Of a DNA stretch of 64,000 nucleotides, positions 17,129 through 26,848 are shown piece after piece. The position numbers were made by a program, and so were the translations under genes. The stretch lies in NCBI RefSeq assembly GCF_040371755.1, contig NZ_BAABWE010000012.1, forward strand, positions 16,031-80,030, read 5' to 3'. Each line of letters starts with the position of its first letter. Within the stretch, counting starts at the first letter, position 1. The notes beneath the pieces were generated by a model. It had not been told where the DNA came from. It saw only the letters and a program-made list of their open reading frames with translations, and made no database searches. This stretch comes from Bermanella sp040371755. Lineage in GTDB: Bacteria > Pseudomonadota > Gammaproteobacteria > Pseudomonadales > Oceanobacteraceae.

Positions 17129-19558
17129 ATGAGCACTGATGAAAACACATATGATTCTTCCAGTATAAAAGTGCTGAAAGGCTTGGATGCCGTACGTAAG
17201 CGCCCAGGTATGTATATAGGCGATACCGATGATGGCACCGGTTTACATCACATGGTGTTTGAGGTTGTCGATAACTCTATCGATGAAGCACTAGCTGGGC
17301 ACTGTAGTGAAATTAAAGTGATCATTCACCCGGATGAATCTATTAGCGTTAGTGATAACGGCCGTGGTATTCCAGTTGATATCCATGAAGAAGAAGGGGT
17401 GTCGGCTGCGGAAGTCATCATGACAGTACTTCATGCTGGTGGTAAGTTCGACGATAACAGCTATAAAGTATCTGGTGGTTTACACGGTGTAGGTGTCTCG
17501 GTTGTAAACGCATTATCAGATAAGCTTAAGCTGATAATTCGACGTGCAGGTAAAATCTGGGAGCAAAGTTATACCCATGGTGTGCCAGATGCACCAATGG
17601 CAACTGTGGGTGATACCGATACCACGGGTACAACCATTCATTTCCACCCAAGCCCAGCTACGTTTACCAATATCCAATTTAATTTTGATCAGCTTGCCAA
17701 ACGTGTCCGTGAATTAAGTTTTTTGAACTCTGGTGTGCGTATTGTATTAAAAGATGAGCGTACTGACCGCGAAGAAGTATTTGAATTTGAAGGTGGCTTA
17801 AAAAGTTTTGTTGAGTATCTAAATACTAATAAAACGGCCGTAAATGATATTTTTCACTTTCAACTAGATGGCGATACCCGTGAAGACGGCATTGGTGTTG
17901 AAGTAGCTATGCAGTGGAATGACAGCTTCTCTGAGAACATCTACTGCTTTACCAATAACATCCCTCAACGGGATGGTGGTACCCACTTAGCGGGGTTCCG
18001 TGGTGCATTAACCCGTTCACTAAATAGTTATATTGAACGTGAAGGTTTGGCTAAAAAAGCCAAGGTGAATACCACTGGTGATGATGCCCGTGAAGGTTTA
18101 ACTGCGATAGTTTCGGTTAAAGTGCCAGATCCTAAATTTAGCTCACAAACCAAAGATAAGTTAGTCTCTTCTGAGGTGAAAACCGCAGTAGAACAAGAAA
18201 TGGCCCGTTGTTTTAACGACTTCCTATTAGAGCAACCACAACAAGCTAAAGAAATAGTTGGCAAAATGATGGACGCAGCCCGCGCCCGTGAAGCCGCTCG
18301 TAAAGCCCGTGAAATGACTCGTCGTAAAGGTGCATTAGATATTGCAGGTTTGCCGGGTAAATTGGCAGACTGCCAAGAGAAAGACCCAGCCCACTCTGAA
18401 ATTTACCTAGTGGAGGGTGACTCGGCCGGCGGTAGCGCCAAACAGGGCCGAGACCGTCGCACTCAAGCCATTCTTCCGCTTAAAGGTAAAATCTTAAACG
18501 TAGAAAAAGCGCGTTTTGATAAGATGCTGTCTTCGGCAGAAGTAGGAACCCTGATTACTGCGCTAGGTTGTGGTATTGGCCGTGAAGAATTCAACCCTGA
18601 CAAACTTCGTTACCACAGCATCATCATCATGACCGATGCGGACGTGGATGGATCTCACATTCGTACACTGCTTTTGACTTTCTTCTTCCGTCAAATGCCG
18701 GAAATCATCGAACGTGGCCACATCTTTATTGCCCAACCACCACTTTATAAAATCAAGCGTGGTAAGCACGAGCAATACATTAAAGATGACCCAGCTTTAG
18801 AAGAATACCTAACCAATACTGCGTTAGATGGTGCTGCTCTGTATGTAAATGCACAGGCTCCGGGCATCAATGGTGAGAAGCTAGAAGACTTGGTAAATAA
18901 CTACCGTGGCGTACTGGCCAATATAGACCGTCTTGGCCGCGTTTATCCTGAGCGTGTACTTAAGGCTATGATTTATATGCCAAAATTGTCCCAAGAAGAC
19001 CTTAAAGATCGCACTAAGGTTGAAGCGTGGAACAAGCAACTACAGGACAAATTTGACGACCCTAAAGGCAACGACTCACAAGTGGTTTTGGAAATTGTCG
19101 AAGACAATGAGCGCCACCTATACCTACCGGATATCAAAGTAATCAACCACAGTATTCCAACCGATTACGTGTTGAGCCATGATTTCTTCGATTCGGGTAT
19201 TTATAAAAATATTTGTGCACTAGGTGAACGTCTGCAAGATCTAGTTGAAGACGGTGCTTATATCCAACGTGGTGAGCGTAAATCAGAAGTGAAGAGCTTC
19301 GAAGACGTTCTAGCTTGGTTAATGAACGAAGCACGTCGTGGTTACAGCATCCAGCGCTATAAAGGGCTAGGTGAAATGAACCCAGAACAACTTTGGGAAA
19401 CCACCATGGACCCAGATGCTCGCCGTATGCTGCGCGTGACTATCGAAGATGCTGTAGCGGCGGATCAGATCTTTACCACCCTAATGGGTGACGAAGTAGA
19501 ACCTCGCCGTGCGTTTATCGAAAGTAATGCGCTGTTGGTTGAGAATTTGGATTTTTAA
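17129..19558 (+). CDS. gyrB: DNA gyrase subunit B
   Basis: ATPase subunit of the supercoiling topoisomerase, 809 residues (E. coli 804). The N-terminal GHKL ATPase domain has EVVDNSIDEALAGH and DNGRGIPVD. The TOPRIM domain shows EGDSAGGSAKQGRDRR near 428 and the metal-binding DADVDGSHI. The C terminus, AFIESNALLVENLDF, is typical. It ends the dnaA-dnaN-recF-gyrB group and is closed by a strong terminator. Confidence 0.98.
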   Translation: MSTDENTYDSSSIKVLKGLDAVRKRPGMYIGDTDDGTGLHHMVFEVVDNSIDEALAGHCSEIKVIIHPDESISVSDNGRGIPVDIHEEEGVSAAEVIMTVLHAGGKFDDNSYKVSGGLHGVGVSVVNALSDKLKLIIRRAGKIWEQSYTHGVPDAPMATVGDTDTTGTTIHFHPSPATFTNIQFNFDQLAKRVRELSFLNSGVRIVLKDERTDREEVFEFEGGLKSFVEYLNTNKTAVNDIFHFQLDGDTREDGIGVEVAMQWNDSFSENIYCFTNNIPQRDGGTHLAGFRGALTRSLNSYIEREGLAKKAKVNTTGDDAREGLTAIVSVKVPDPKFSSQTKDKLVSSEVKTAVEQEMARCFNDFLLEQPQQAKEIVGKMMDAARAREAARKAREMTRRKGALDIAGLPGKLADCQEKDPAHSEIYLVEGDSAGGSAKQGRDRRTQAILPLKGKILNVEKARFDKMLSSAEVGTLITALGCGIGREEFNPDKLRYHSIIIMTDADVDGSHIRTLLLTFFFRQMPEIIERGHIFIAQPPLYKIKRGKHEQYIKDDPALEEYLTNTALDGAALYVNAQAPGINGEKLEDLVNNYRGVLANIDRLGRVYPERVLKAMIYMPKLSQEDLKDRTKVEAWNKQLQDKFDDPKGNDSQVVLEIVEDNERHLYLPDIKVINHSIPTDYVLSHDFFDSGIYKNICALGERLQDLVEDGAYIQRGERKSEVKSFEDVLAWLMNEARRGYSIQRYKGLGEMNPEQLWETTMDPDARRMLRVTIEDAVAADQIFTTLMGDEVEPRRAFIESNALLVENLDF

Positions 19559-19573
19559 TCAAATTACGAACAT

Positions 19574-19613
19574 AAAAAAGCCCGCTTAAATATTTATTTA
19601 AGCGGGCTTTTTT
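19574..19613. terminator. Strong bidirectional terminator after gyrB
   Basis: Perfect 19-bp inverted repeat, 19574-19592 with 19595-19613, built around GCCCGCTTAAAT and flanked by A6 on the left and T6 on the right. It serves gyrB on the plus strand and the large surface protein gene ending at 19629 on the minus strand. Confidence 0.93.
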
Positions 19614-19628
19614 GTTTAGAATAAAACG

Positions 19629-22600
19629 CTAAGCAGCTCTTTTAGAGCGTCTTATACTTATTAAAGGTAAAATCAAGAGGATCCAAAATAAGCCTAACGA
19701 ACCACTAGAGCCAAATCCTTCTTCTTCATCCTCTTCTGAATCGGTCTCTGTACTGCGACTACTTCTTGATGGATCGTTAGGGAATATGTCTGCATTATCG
19801 CCTACGCCATCTTCGTCGGTATCCAGTGTTTCACTGGAGTTAAACGGGAAAGCATCAGAGTTATCGCCTGTACCGTCTCTGTCAGAATCTAATTGCTCGT
19901 CTGCGTTATCAGGGAAGGCATCAGAGTTATCACCTACGCCGTCTCCATCTGTGTCTACTTGTTCACTAGGATCATCAGGGAACACATCAGAGTTATCGCC
20001 AACACCATCATTGTCGGAGTCTTGTGTTTCAGTCGGATCATCATCAAAAGGGTCTGCATTATCGCCTGTGCCATCGTTATCCGAATCTTGGTTTTCACTA
20101 GGATCATCAGGGAATACATCAGAGTTATCGCCAACACCATCACCGTCACGGTCGGAAGATTCCAGTGGGTTGCTTGGGAAAGCGTCTACATCGTCAGCTA
20201 CACCATCGCCATCTGAGTCACCGTAAATCAAATTGATTAATAAGGTTTCTGTGGTGGCTAAATTAGGTAGGCCGTTGTCAGTAACGGTCAGGGTAACGGC
20301 ATATAAGGCAGGTTCAATATCCGCAGGGTTAAACTGAACATCTTCCAATAAACTTGTGCCAAGCCCCAGAGTTGTAAGGTTCCAACTATAGGTGTGCGTG
20401 TCTGAGTTATTAACATCTGAAATGCTAGCATTTAAGTTAATAGCGCCACCGATATTGGTAGGGGTGCTGTTAATCACACCGCCTTGTTCAACTGTAAAGC
20501 TGATAGTAGGGGCTTGGTTCACGTCGATAATTTGAAGGGTGTGGTTATCTTGTTCAGGGTTTATTGTCCAAGTATCCGCATCAAATGCATCAATAAAGGA
20601 TAATGATAGGGTCTCATCAGACTCTTCCACATTATCATTAATTGCGGTTAATTGAATTAATTGCTCGGTTTGACCTGACTCAAATGTCACGGTTATTGGT
20701 GTGTTTATATTCTCTGCAATGTCTGAATTCACGGCACTTCCTGCTGTCACCTCAACCTGAACATCAAATGGATAAACAGGTGATTCGCCAGATAATGAAA
20801 CCTCAATCACGGCTGTTTGTGTTTCACCAATTGTGGTTGTGGTTTGGCTAAATTGAATTTGTGGGTAAACCTGAACAGACTGAGTTGTAAACGCAGAGTT
20901 ACCTGCTAAATCGGTTACGTTCCAAATAACAGAGTGGGCTCCCGGGGTTAAAGTTGCTTCAAATTCATCATCATTCACAACTAGTGGGGTGTTATTCACA
21001 GAGCCATTAACTGTTAGTGGGCCATGTCCATAATAGTCATCAAATACGTCGGCTACATCTGGCCTTGCAAGGCTTACTAGGGTTTCTTCGCTGATAGATG
21101 AAGCAGTGACAACTGCTAGTGAACCGACGAAACTTGGATTACCTTGGTCGGAATCGTTAGAGGGGTCTAAATCATTTTCTGGCTGGTTATCGACGTCAAC
21201 TTCATCGAGGATACCGTCATTATCTATATCATTTAAAGATGGGTCTGGATTATCCCCAGCTTGGTTATCACCTAAGCCGTCTAAATCAAGATCTTCCCAT
21301 TGTGATATAACAGCAGGAAACGCATCTTTATAATTAACATAGCCATCGGAGTCACTATCCTCGCTGATAGTTTTATCTATCAAGAAGCGCTTATATTGAT
21401 TTTTTGCCAATAAAAATAGGTGTAAGTTGTCATCATCGGTGGTCTTTGAAATTAACTGAGTTTCGGATGTATCCAAGTTGCCTAAGTCATAGCTTGCTAA
21501 TGGGTAAAGGCTATAACCGTGATCAAGGTTGTCAGTTTCGTATTCTAAAATCCAACTCATTAAGGTTTGATCGCATATAGCTGCAATAGCATTTAAATTA
21601 TTATTGAGGGTTAATGTGTGTAAACCATTAATCGAGCCATTACAAACGTCATTGGTGGCTAGAATGTCAAAGTCTTTGGGTTCAATAAAGTAAAGGGTGC
21701 CTGTGCTATCTGCGGTGAAAGCGTAGTCGTAATCCCGGTCATGCAGCGAAATGGTCGTGAAGTGATCAAACGCTAAATTACTTAGGTTATAAACAAGTGA
21801 ATCAAGAAAACCGGCATTTAAATCAACTGAAGCTAATTGAGTATGAAGGCCGAGAATCTCAGGTTCATCAGTGCCTTTAATATTCGCGGCGATCATGTAA
21901 TTAAAGTTGATATCACCGGATCCTGGTGCAAACCAGAAATCACGTTCAGCGGCTGAATCAAGTTGGGAGTGAAAGCCAATACCATTACCATTCACATCTG
22001 GGCCGGTAGCCATAATATCGGCTGACCCTGAATTATTGATGTTTCCAGCAAACAACGACGATACTTCGGTAATGAAAGGCGTATCTAAACGGGCGTAATC
22101 TGTGCCATCTAGATTTGACGACAACACAACACCTAAAGAGACGGTGTAGTTAGCACTACCACCAAAATGTAATTCATCAATACCGTCATCTGAGAAGTCA
22201 TAAGCACTAATGGAGGAAATTTCGTTTATTTCATCATCAGCAAAATCTGGGATTAAACTGGATTCAAGTTGAAGATTAATTGAGTCGAAATATTTAATTA
22301 AAAATAAATGATCAAATTCGTCTTGCTCTAATTGCGCGATTTTATAATCGTTAATGGTATTCGAACTTGCGGTTTTAACCAGTGTTTCTGCACTGCGTTG
22401 AGCGGTAGCGGTTAGGCCGGACCATGTAGTGGCTAACGTACTTGGATCAGCGGTATGTAAGATAGCCTGTTGAGGGTCTGTTTCTGCATTATTGGAGAAA
22501 AATACTTGATAAGCTGAAGCCGTACCAGCTGCAAGGCTGGTTGGTAAATAATGAGCGTTCGTTAAGGCGTAATCGACATTAAGTGAGGCTACTCTTCTAT

Positions 22601-23597
22601 GGGTGTCGGCCACGGTATTCCATTGAACTTGGTTTAAATAACGTTGAACTGGGATCGCATTGGTATCCTGATAATCAAAAAATATTTCATCAATGCCATC
22701 AGAATCAATATCAAAGGTATTAAACATTAAATTGGCGTTGGTTAACGCCGAGATATACAACCAAGAGCCAACCGTTAATGGTGAAAACACCTGAATTTGA
22801 CCAACTAACTGAGACAAAATTTCATCGGCATCGTCATCATCAATATTGGCTAACTTAAAGTTGTCGCCTAATTCAGATGATACTAAGAACTTTTGAACCC
22901 AGTTAACGCCATCAAAGTTAAAATATAAACCATCCTGGGTGACTAATTCTTGATCATAGGTGTTTGGATCACTGGCCAATGTTTCATAGTCAATATTACC
23001 GCTTTGGCAATAACCGCCTACATTCTCCGAGGCGATAAGGGCGTTACCTTCTAAAATGTGTATGTAAGCAACCGTACAAATGGCAATGTAGTCGTTAGTA
23101 TCTGTTCCCTGTAAAGGAACAATGGCTTTAATATTATGGATTAAATCAATATCGACATTATTTGGTAAGTCGGTTAAAGACACACTGGTTTCAGTAATGA
23201 TGTGATCACTGGCACTGGCGTCATCTGTAAATTCAATGGTGGTTATAATGCCTTGTTCATGGCCTAAGATAATTTTGCTGAAGTCAACTTGATAAGCAGA
23301 GGTATATTGTTGGCTACTGGACTGTAAGTTACCACGTTCAACCACTTCGTAGTCGCTACCTGTCCAATTAAGCAATAACCAATGATCGTTTAGTTCATCT
23401 ATGTTACTGGACGCTGTGGCAAAAATTTCCGCGGTGTCGTCATCATCTGCTTGTACCGCAAAGATAGCGGCTTCACCAATACGCCCTGCGAGCGTTGTTG
23501 AAACAGCCTCTTCTGATTGAATAATATTATTTTCAACAGCTGCAAACGCGGGTGAGCTGATTAGCAGACTGCTAATCAGCGCTTTCCTTAGATCCAT
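19629..23597 (-). CDS. Large secreted protein with FG-GAP-like, Calx-beta and TSP3 repeats and a GlyGly-CTERM-like tail
   Basis: About 1,322 residues from MDLRKALISSLL, which has AAGGA seven bases upstream; an ATG 19 codons earlier is less likely. A signal peptide ends SSPAFA. Residues to about 800 hold repeated DDDADEI/DSDGIDEI motifs typical of VCBS/FG-GAP propellers. A HYR-like segment, a Calx-beta segment (TVTFESGQTEQLIQL) and a PKD-like segment follow. Seven TSP3 calcium repeats (DGDGVGDNSDAFP type) come next. The end is SSGSLGLFWILLILP plus a basic tail, as in rhombosortase (GlyGly-CTERM) substrates. Function is unknown; cell-surface adhesion or binding is inferred. Confidence 0.85.
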   Translation of the reverse strand: MDLRKALISSLLISSPAFAAVENNIIQSEEAVSTTLAGRIGEAAIFAVQADDDDTAEIFATASSNIDELNDHWLLLNWTGSDYEVVERGNLQSSSQQYTSAYQVDFSKIILGHEQGIITTIEFTDDASASDHIITETSVSLTDLPNNVDIDLIHNIKAIVPLQGTDTNDYIAICTVAYIHILEGNALIASENVGGYCQSGNIDYETLASDPNTYDQELVTQDGLYFNFDGVNWVQKFLVSSELGDNFKLANIDDDDADEILSQLVGQIQVFSPLTVGSWLYISALTNANLMFNTFDIDSDGIDEIFFDYQDTNAIPVQRYLNQVQWNTVADTHRRVASLNVDYALTNAHYLPTSLAAGTASAYQVFFSNNAETDPQQAILHTADPSTLATTWSGLTATAQRSAETLVKTASSNTINDYKIAQLEQDEFDHLFLIKYFDSINLQLESSLIPDFADDEINEISSISAYDFSDDGIDELHFGGSANYTVSLGVVLSSNLDGTDYARLDTPFITEVSSLFAGNINNSGSADIMATGPDVNGNGIGFHSQLDSAAERDFWFAPGSGDINFNYMIAANIKGTDEPEILGLHTQLASVDLNAGFLDSLVYNLSNLAFDHFTTISLHDRDYDYAFTADSTGTLYFIEPKDFDILATNDVCNGSINGLHTLTLNNNLNAIAAICDQTLMSWILEYETDNLDHGYSLYPLASYDLGNLDTSETQLISKTTDDDNLHLFLLAKNQYKRFLIDKTISEDSDSDGYVNYKDAFPAVISQWEDLDLDGLGDNQAGDNPDPSLNDIDNDGILDEVDVDNQPENDLDPSNDSDQGNPSFVGSLAVVTASSISEETLVSLARPDVADVFDDYYGHGPLTVNGSVNNTPLVVNDDEFEATLTPGAHSVIWNVTDLAGNSAFTTQSVQVYPQIQFSQTTTTIGETQTAVIEVSLSGESPVYPFDVQVEVTAGSAVNSDIAENINTPITVTFESGQTEQLIQLTAINDNVEESDETLSLSFIDAFDADTWTINPEQDNHTLQIIDVNQAPTISFTVEQGGVINSTPTNIGGAINLNASISDVNNSDTHTYSWNLTTLGLGTSLLEDVQFNPADIEPALYAVTLTVTDNGLPNLATTETLLINLIYGDSDGDGVADDVDAFPSNPLESSDRDGDGVGDNSDVFPDDPSENQDSDNDGTGDNADPFDDDPTETQDSDNDGVGDNSDVFPDDPSEQVDTDGDGVGDNSDAFPDNADEQLDSDRDGTGDNSDAFPFNSSETLDTDEDGVGDNADIFPNDPSRSSRSTETDSEEDEEEGFGSSGSLGLFWILLILPLISIRRSKRAA
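19775..20225 (-). repeat. Tandem TSP3 repeat-coding tract
   Basis: Seven consecutive copies of about 60-66 bases encoding D-x-D-x-DGxGDNxDxFP units. The codons are variable enough to show the repeats are old, but long matches (for example the GATAACTCTGATG-type core on the coding strand) could support recombination that changes repeat number. Confidence 0.85.
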
Positions 23598-23809
23598 GAC
23601 TAAGTCCTTGTAATTTTTACCATGGATTGTATCGGCTGGGGCATTATTGCTCAACGAATTAATATCAAGATACTAGTCGCTATATGAATCTATTTGGCTT
23701 TAATTTATACAATATACTTGTATGAAGCGATGATTTGATAGTAAGGGTGATTGTAACGTTAGCGTAACGGAGTTAGTTTTCTGTGAAATACCAATGATAT
23801 TAAAAGGGT

Positions 23810-24139
23810 GTGTTATGTCAGGGAGGCACGAGATATTTTTATTTAAATGAGGCTAATGGTGAAATCATTTTACAAAAACATAATGCAGAAAAAGCTATTG
23901 AATTAGTTAGAGTGAACAGCCAGTTTGATGGCGACTATATGGATAAAACCTCTAAAGACGAACACTATAATTTTGTATTGTGTGCTGATAATCACGAAGT
24001 GATTGGTACCAGCCAGATGTACCATTCAAAACAAGACATCAATAAAGAAAAGAAGTCGGTGAAGGCTAATGGATTAATATCAAGCTTGTATGATTTAGCG
24101 AAATTTTATATACAAATAAAAAGTTTGCTTAAGCTCTGA
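23810..24139 (+). CDS. YegP/DUF1508-like protein, probably truncated
   Basis: 109 residues in a frame opening at GTG. YFYLNEANGEIIL and YNFVLCADNHEVIGTS resemble the two repeats of the YegP (DUF1508) family, whose function is unknown. The N-terminal half of the first repeat is missing: a stop lies three codons upstream and the nearby ATG at 23815 is in another frame that ends after 11 codons. The C-terminal 25 residues after KANG are not family-like. A degenerate gene is the likeliest reading. Confidence 0.5.
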   Translation: MLCQGGTRYFYLNEANGEIILQKHNAEKAIELVRVNSQFDGDYMDKTSKDEHYNFVLCADNHEVIGTSQMYHSKQDINKEKKSVKANGLISSLYDLAKFYIQIKSLLKL

Positions 24140-24153
24140 TCTAAGTGGGTTTA

Positions 24154-24702
24154 TCAATAAAGAGATTTAAAATTAGATAAGACAAAAGAATCTAAATTCT
24201 TAAACACCAACCCTTCTTTTAATTCAGGGTGCTTTTCAATGGTCCGTTTCCCTTTGCCAGTACGCACCAATACAGGTTTCATACCTGCAGCTATGCCGGC
24301 TTCTAAGTCCCGATAACTATCACCTACCATGTAGCAGTCTTTAGCGCTGACATTTAATGCGCTTTCGATTTGATGGATTAAACCCGGTAAAGGTTTGCGG
24401 CAATCACAGTGGTCGTCTGGGCCGTGGGGGCAGTAGGCGATGTGGGCAAACTTGCCACCGTGTTCCGCAGCCAGTTTGATCATTTTCTCATGCATGGCAT
24501 TAAGGGTATCAACACTGAAATAGCCGCGGGCAATGCCAGATTGATTAGTGGCCACGGCAATGGTGTAACCCGCTTGTGTGAGCTTGCCAATGGCTTCCAT
24601 GGAGCCGGGCAGAGGTTGCCATTCGTCCACGGTTTTAATGTAGTCGTCGCTGTCGTAGTTGATGACGCCATCGCGATCGAGAATGATGAGTTTTTCTGCC
24701 AT
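24154..24702 (-). CDS. gmhB: D-glycero-beta-D-manno-heptose-1,7-bisphosphate 7-phosphatase
   Basis: HAD-family phosphatase of the ADP-heptose pathway for lipopolysaccharide core, 182 residues from MAEKLIILDRDGVIN. The nucleophile motif is DRDGVIN, and the GmhB zinc site is the cysteine cluster CPHGPDDHCDCRKP. The frame extends 11 codons further upstream, but that stretch overlaps the glyS terminator region. It follows glyS, as in Pseudomonas. Confidence 0.93.
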   Translation of the reverse strand: MAEKLIILDRDGVINYDSDDYIKTVDEWQPLPGSMEAIGKLTQAGYTIAVATNQSGIARGYFSVDTLNAMHEKMIKLAAEHGGKFAHIAYCPHGPDDHCDCRKPLPGLIHQIESALNVSAKDCYMVGDSYRDLEAGIAAGMKPVLVRTGKGKRTIEKHPELKEGLVFKNLDSFVLSNFKSLY

Positions 24703-24732
24703 GGCATGTTCCAAAGTTAAAATTGTTTTAGG

Positions 24733-24762
24733 CAAAAAAAAGGAGAAGCAAGCTTCTCCTTT
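24733..24762 (-). terminator. Intrinsic terminator after glyS
   Basis: GGAGAAGC (24742-24749) and GCTTCTCC (24752-24759), extended by AAA/TTT. The run of A on the plus strand gives an eight-U tail on the minus strand. It lies just past the glyS stop, so gmhB needs read-through or its own promoter. Confidence 0.88.
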
Positions 24763-24777
24763 CTAACTGTTCCGTTA

Positions 24778-26847
24778 TTAAAGTGTTGAAATATCCGCGA
24801 CCTTTAAGAACACATTACGCAATTGATTCAGCAGCGCTAAACGGTTTTGTTTTACTGCTTCGTCGTCGGCCATGACCATGACGTTATCGAAGAAATTATC
24901 GATGCAGCCACGTAAAGTGGTTAGGCTGGTGAGGTATTCAGCGTACTGGCCTTGTTCAAACAATGGCGTTGCTTCTTTGGCTTTTTCACTTAAAGCATTG
25001 GCCAATTCTTTTTCGGCGTCTTCTTGTAACAACGCTTCGTTTATTTGCGGTGCATCAATGAAGGCATCGTTTTTCGCAAGAATATTCGATACACGTTTGT
25101 TGGCCGCGGCTAAGGCTTCGGCGCTGTCCAGTTTAGAGAATTCATAAACCGCTTGTACGCGCTTATTTACATCCAATGGTTGAGTAATCCCTTTGGCACG
25201 TACTGCTTGGAAGACAACCGTTGGAATGTTTTGGTCTTGATACATGGCACTAAAGCGATCCAGCATGTATTCAACCAGTTTCGATTTGCTCTCGGTTTTT
25301 AATTCCGTGGGCCAGTTATTATCAATGGCCCAATCGATTAAGTCGGATAAATCGATGTTAATTTGTTTTTCGACCAATAAGCGCAGCACACCTAAAGAGG
25401 CACGACGCAAAGCGAATGGGTCTTTACCACCCGTTGGGATTTGGCCAATGCCAAATAAACCCACAAGGCTGTCTAAGCGATCGGCCAAGGCAAGGGCGGT
25501 ACCAGTAACGGTTGTGGGTAAATCATCACCTGAAAACGCTGGCATGTATTGCTCGTTCATGGCGGCGCACACTTCAGCGTGCTCGCCGTCGTGTTGTGCA
25601 TAGTATGAACCCGCTAGACCTTGTAGGTCGGTGAATTCGTATACCATGTCAGAGAGTAAATCGGTTTTGGCGAGCTTGGCAGCACGTTCGGCCAGTGTTA
25701 CATCGCCACCCATAGCACTGGCAATTTGTGCGGCCAGTTTCATTAGGCGCTCAGATTTATCTTTAAGTGTGCCCAGTTTTTGTACCCATAAAACCGTGTC
25801 GAGTTTTTCAAAACGGCTTTCTAGGGTTTTCTTGCGGTCGGTATCCCAGAAGAATTTCGCATCACTTAAGCGCGGACGAATAACTTTTTCGTTACCTTCG
25901 ATTACTTGCTGTGGATCTTTCGATTCAATATTACAAACGGTGATGAAGTTCGGCATTAATTTGCCTGCTTTATCTACCACATGGAAATATTTTTGGTGCT
26001 CTTTCATGGAGCTAACCAAGGCTTCGGCAGGGACTTGTAAAAATTCCGTATCGAATTTACCCGCAAGGGCGGTAGGCCATTCATTAAGAGAAGCCACTTC
26101 GTCTAGCAGGTCTTCATCAATCACCGCGGTGCCGCCCAGTTTTGTGCCTTCGGCTTCAACTTGGGTGCGAATCATGGCTTTACGCTCTTCGTAATCGGCT
26201 AGAACCTTGCCTTGCTCTTTTAAGATGCTTTCGTAAGCGGCTGGGCTGGTGATAGCGATTTCACGATTGGCGTGAAAACGGTGGCCCTTGGTAAAGTAAT
26301 TAGACTTCACACCCAGAATATCCGCTTCGATAACCTTGTTATCCAGCAGCATAATAATCCAATGCACAGGGCGCACAAATTCAATGCGGCTTGAACCCCA
26401 ACGCATGCGCTTTGGAATAGGTAATTTATTCAGTGAGCTTTGAATGGCCACGGGTAATTCGTCGGTGGCAGTGGCACCGGCGATGTCTTGTGCAAAATAC
26501 AGGCGTTCGCCTTTTTCATCTGTGATGCGACCGACTTCATCAAACTCAATGCCGTTAGAACGGGCAAATCCTTCAGCGGCTTTTGTCGGTTTGCCATCGC
26601 TTCCAATGGCGACATTCACATAAGGGCCAAATTTTTCAACTTTGCTGTCTTTGCCTTGGGCTTGTAAGCCTTCAATGCGTAACGCTAAGCGGCGTGGCGC
26701 AGCAAATAGTTTACTTGAAGCAAAGCCAATTTCTTTGGCGTTTAGGTGTGCTTCAATACCTTGTTGAAAGGCGGCGGCTAAACTTTTTAATGCTTTTGGT
26801 GGCAGCTCTTCGGTGCCAATTTCAACTAGAAAATCATGTGTGCTCAT
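24778..26847 (-). CDS. glyS: Glycine--tRNA ligase beta subunit
   Basis: Large subunit of the alpha2-beta2 glycyl-tRNA synthetase, 689 residues from MSTHDFLVEIGTEELPPKAL, exactly the E. coli length. The LVEIGTEELP start and MRWGSSRIEFVRPVHWI block are characteristic. The frame is open 27 codons upstream, but that part overlaps glyQ and reads as low-complexity Lys/Pro, so it is excluded. glyS begins one base after the glyQ stop, suggesting coupled translation. Confidence 0.97.
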   Translation of the reverse strand: MSTHDFLVEIGTEELPPKALKSLAAAFQQGIEAHLNAKEIGFASSKLFAAPRRLALRIEGLQAQGKDSKVEKFGPYVNVAIGSDGKPTKAAEGFARSNGIEFDEVGRITDEKGERLYFAQDIAGATATDELPVAIQSSLNKLPIPKRMRWGSSRIEFVRPVHWIIMLLDNKVIEADILGVKSNYFTKGHRFHANREIAITSPAAYESILKEQGKVLADYEERKAMIRTQVEAEGTKLGGTAVIDEDLLDEVASLNEWPTALAGKFDTEFLQVPAEALVSSMKEHQKYFHVVDKAGKLMPNFITVCNIESKDPQQVIEGNEKVIRPRLSDAKFFWDTDRKKTLESRFEKLDTVLWVQKLGTLKDKSERLMKLAAQIASAMGGDVTLAERAAKLAKTDLLSDMVYEFTDLQGLAGSYYAQHDGEHAEVCAAMNEQYMPAFSGDDLPTTVTGTALALADRLDSLVGLFGIGQIPTGGKDPFALRRASLGVLRLLVEKQINIDLSDLIDWAIDNNWPTELKTESKSKLVEYMLDRFSAMYQDQNIPTVVFQAVRAKGITQPLDVNKRVQAVYEFSKLDSAEALAAANKRVSNILAKNDAFIDAPQINEALLQEDAEKELANALSEKAKEATPLFEQGQYAEYLTSLTTLRGCIDNFFDNVMVMADDEAVKQNRLALLNQLRNVFLKVADISTL

Positions 26848-26848
26848 A

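Noticed and set aside
19775..20225. CRISPR-like spacing of repeats
   Set aside because: The repeats are in-frame TSP3 codons without conserved direct repeats or spacers; no cas genes anywhere in the window.
19786..20226. Long plus-strand open frames opposite the TSP3 tract
   Set aside because: They are antisense by-products of the repeated codon pattern; products are low-complexity Ser/Pro repeats without family features.
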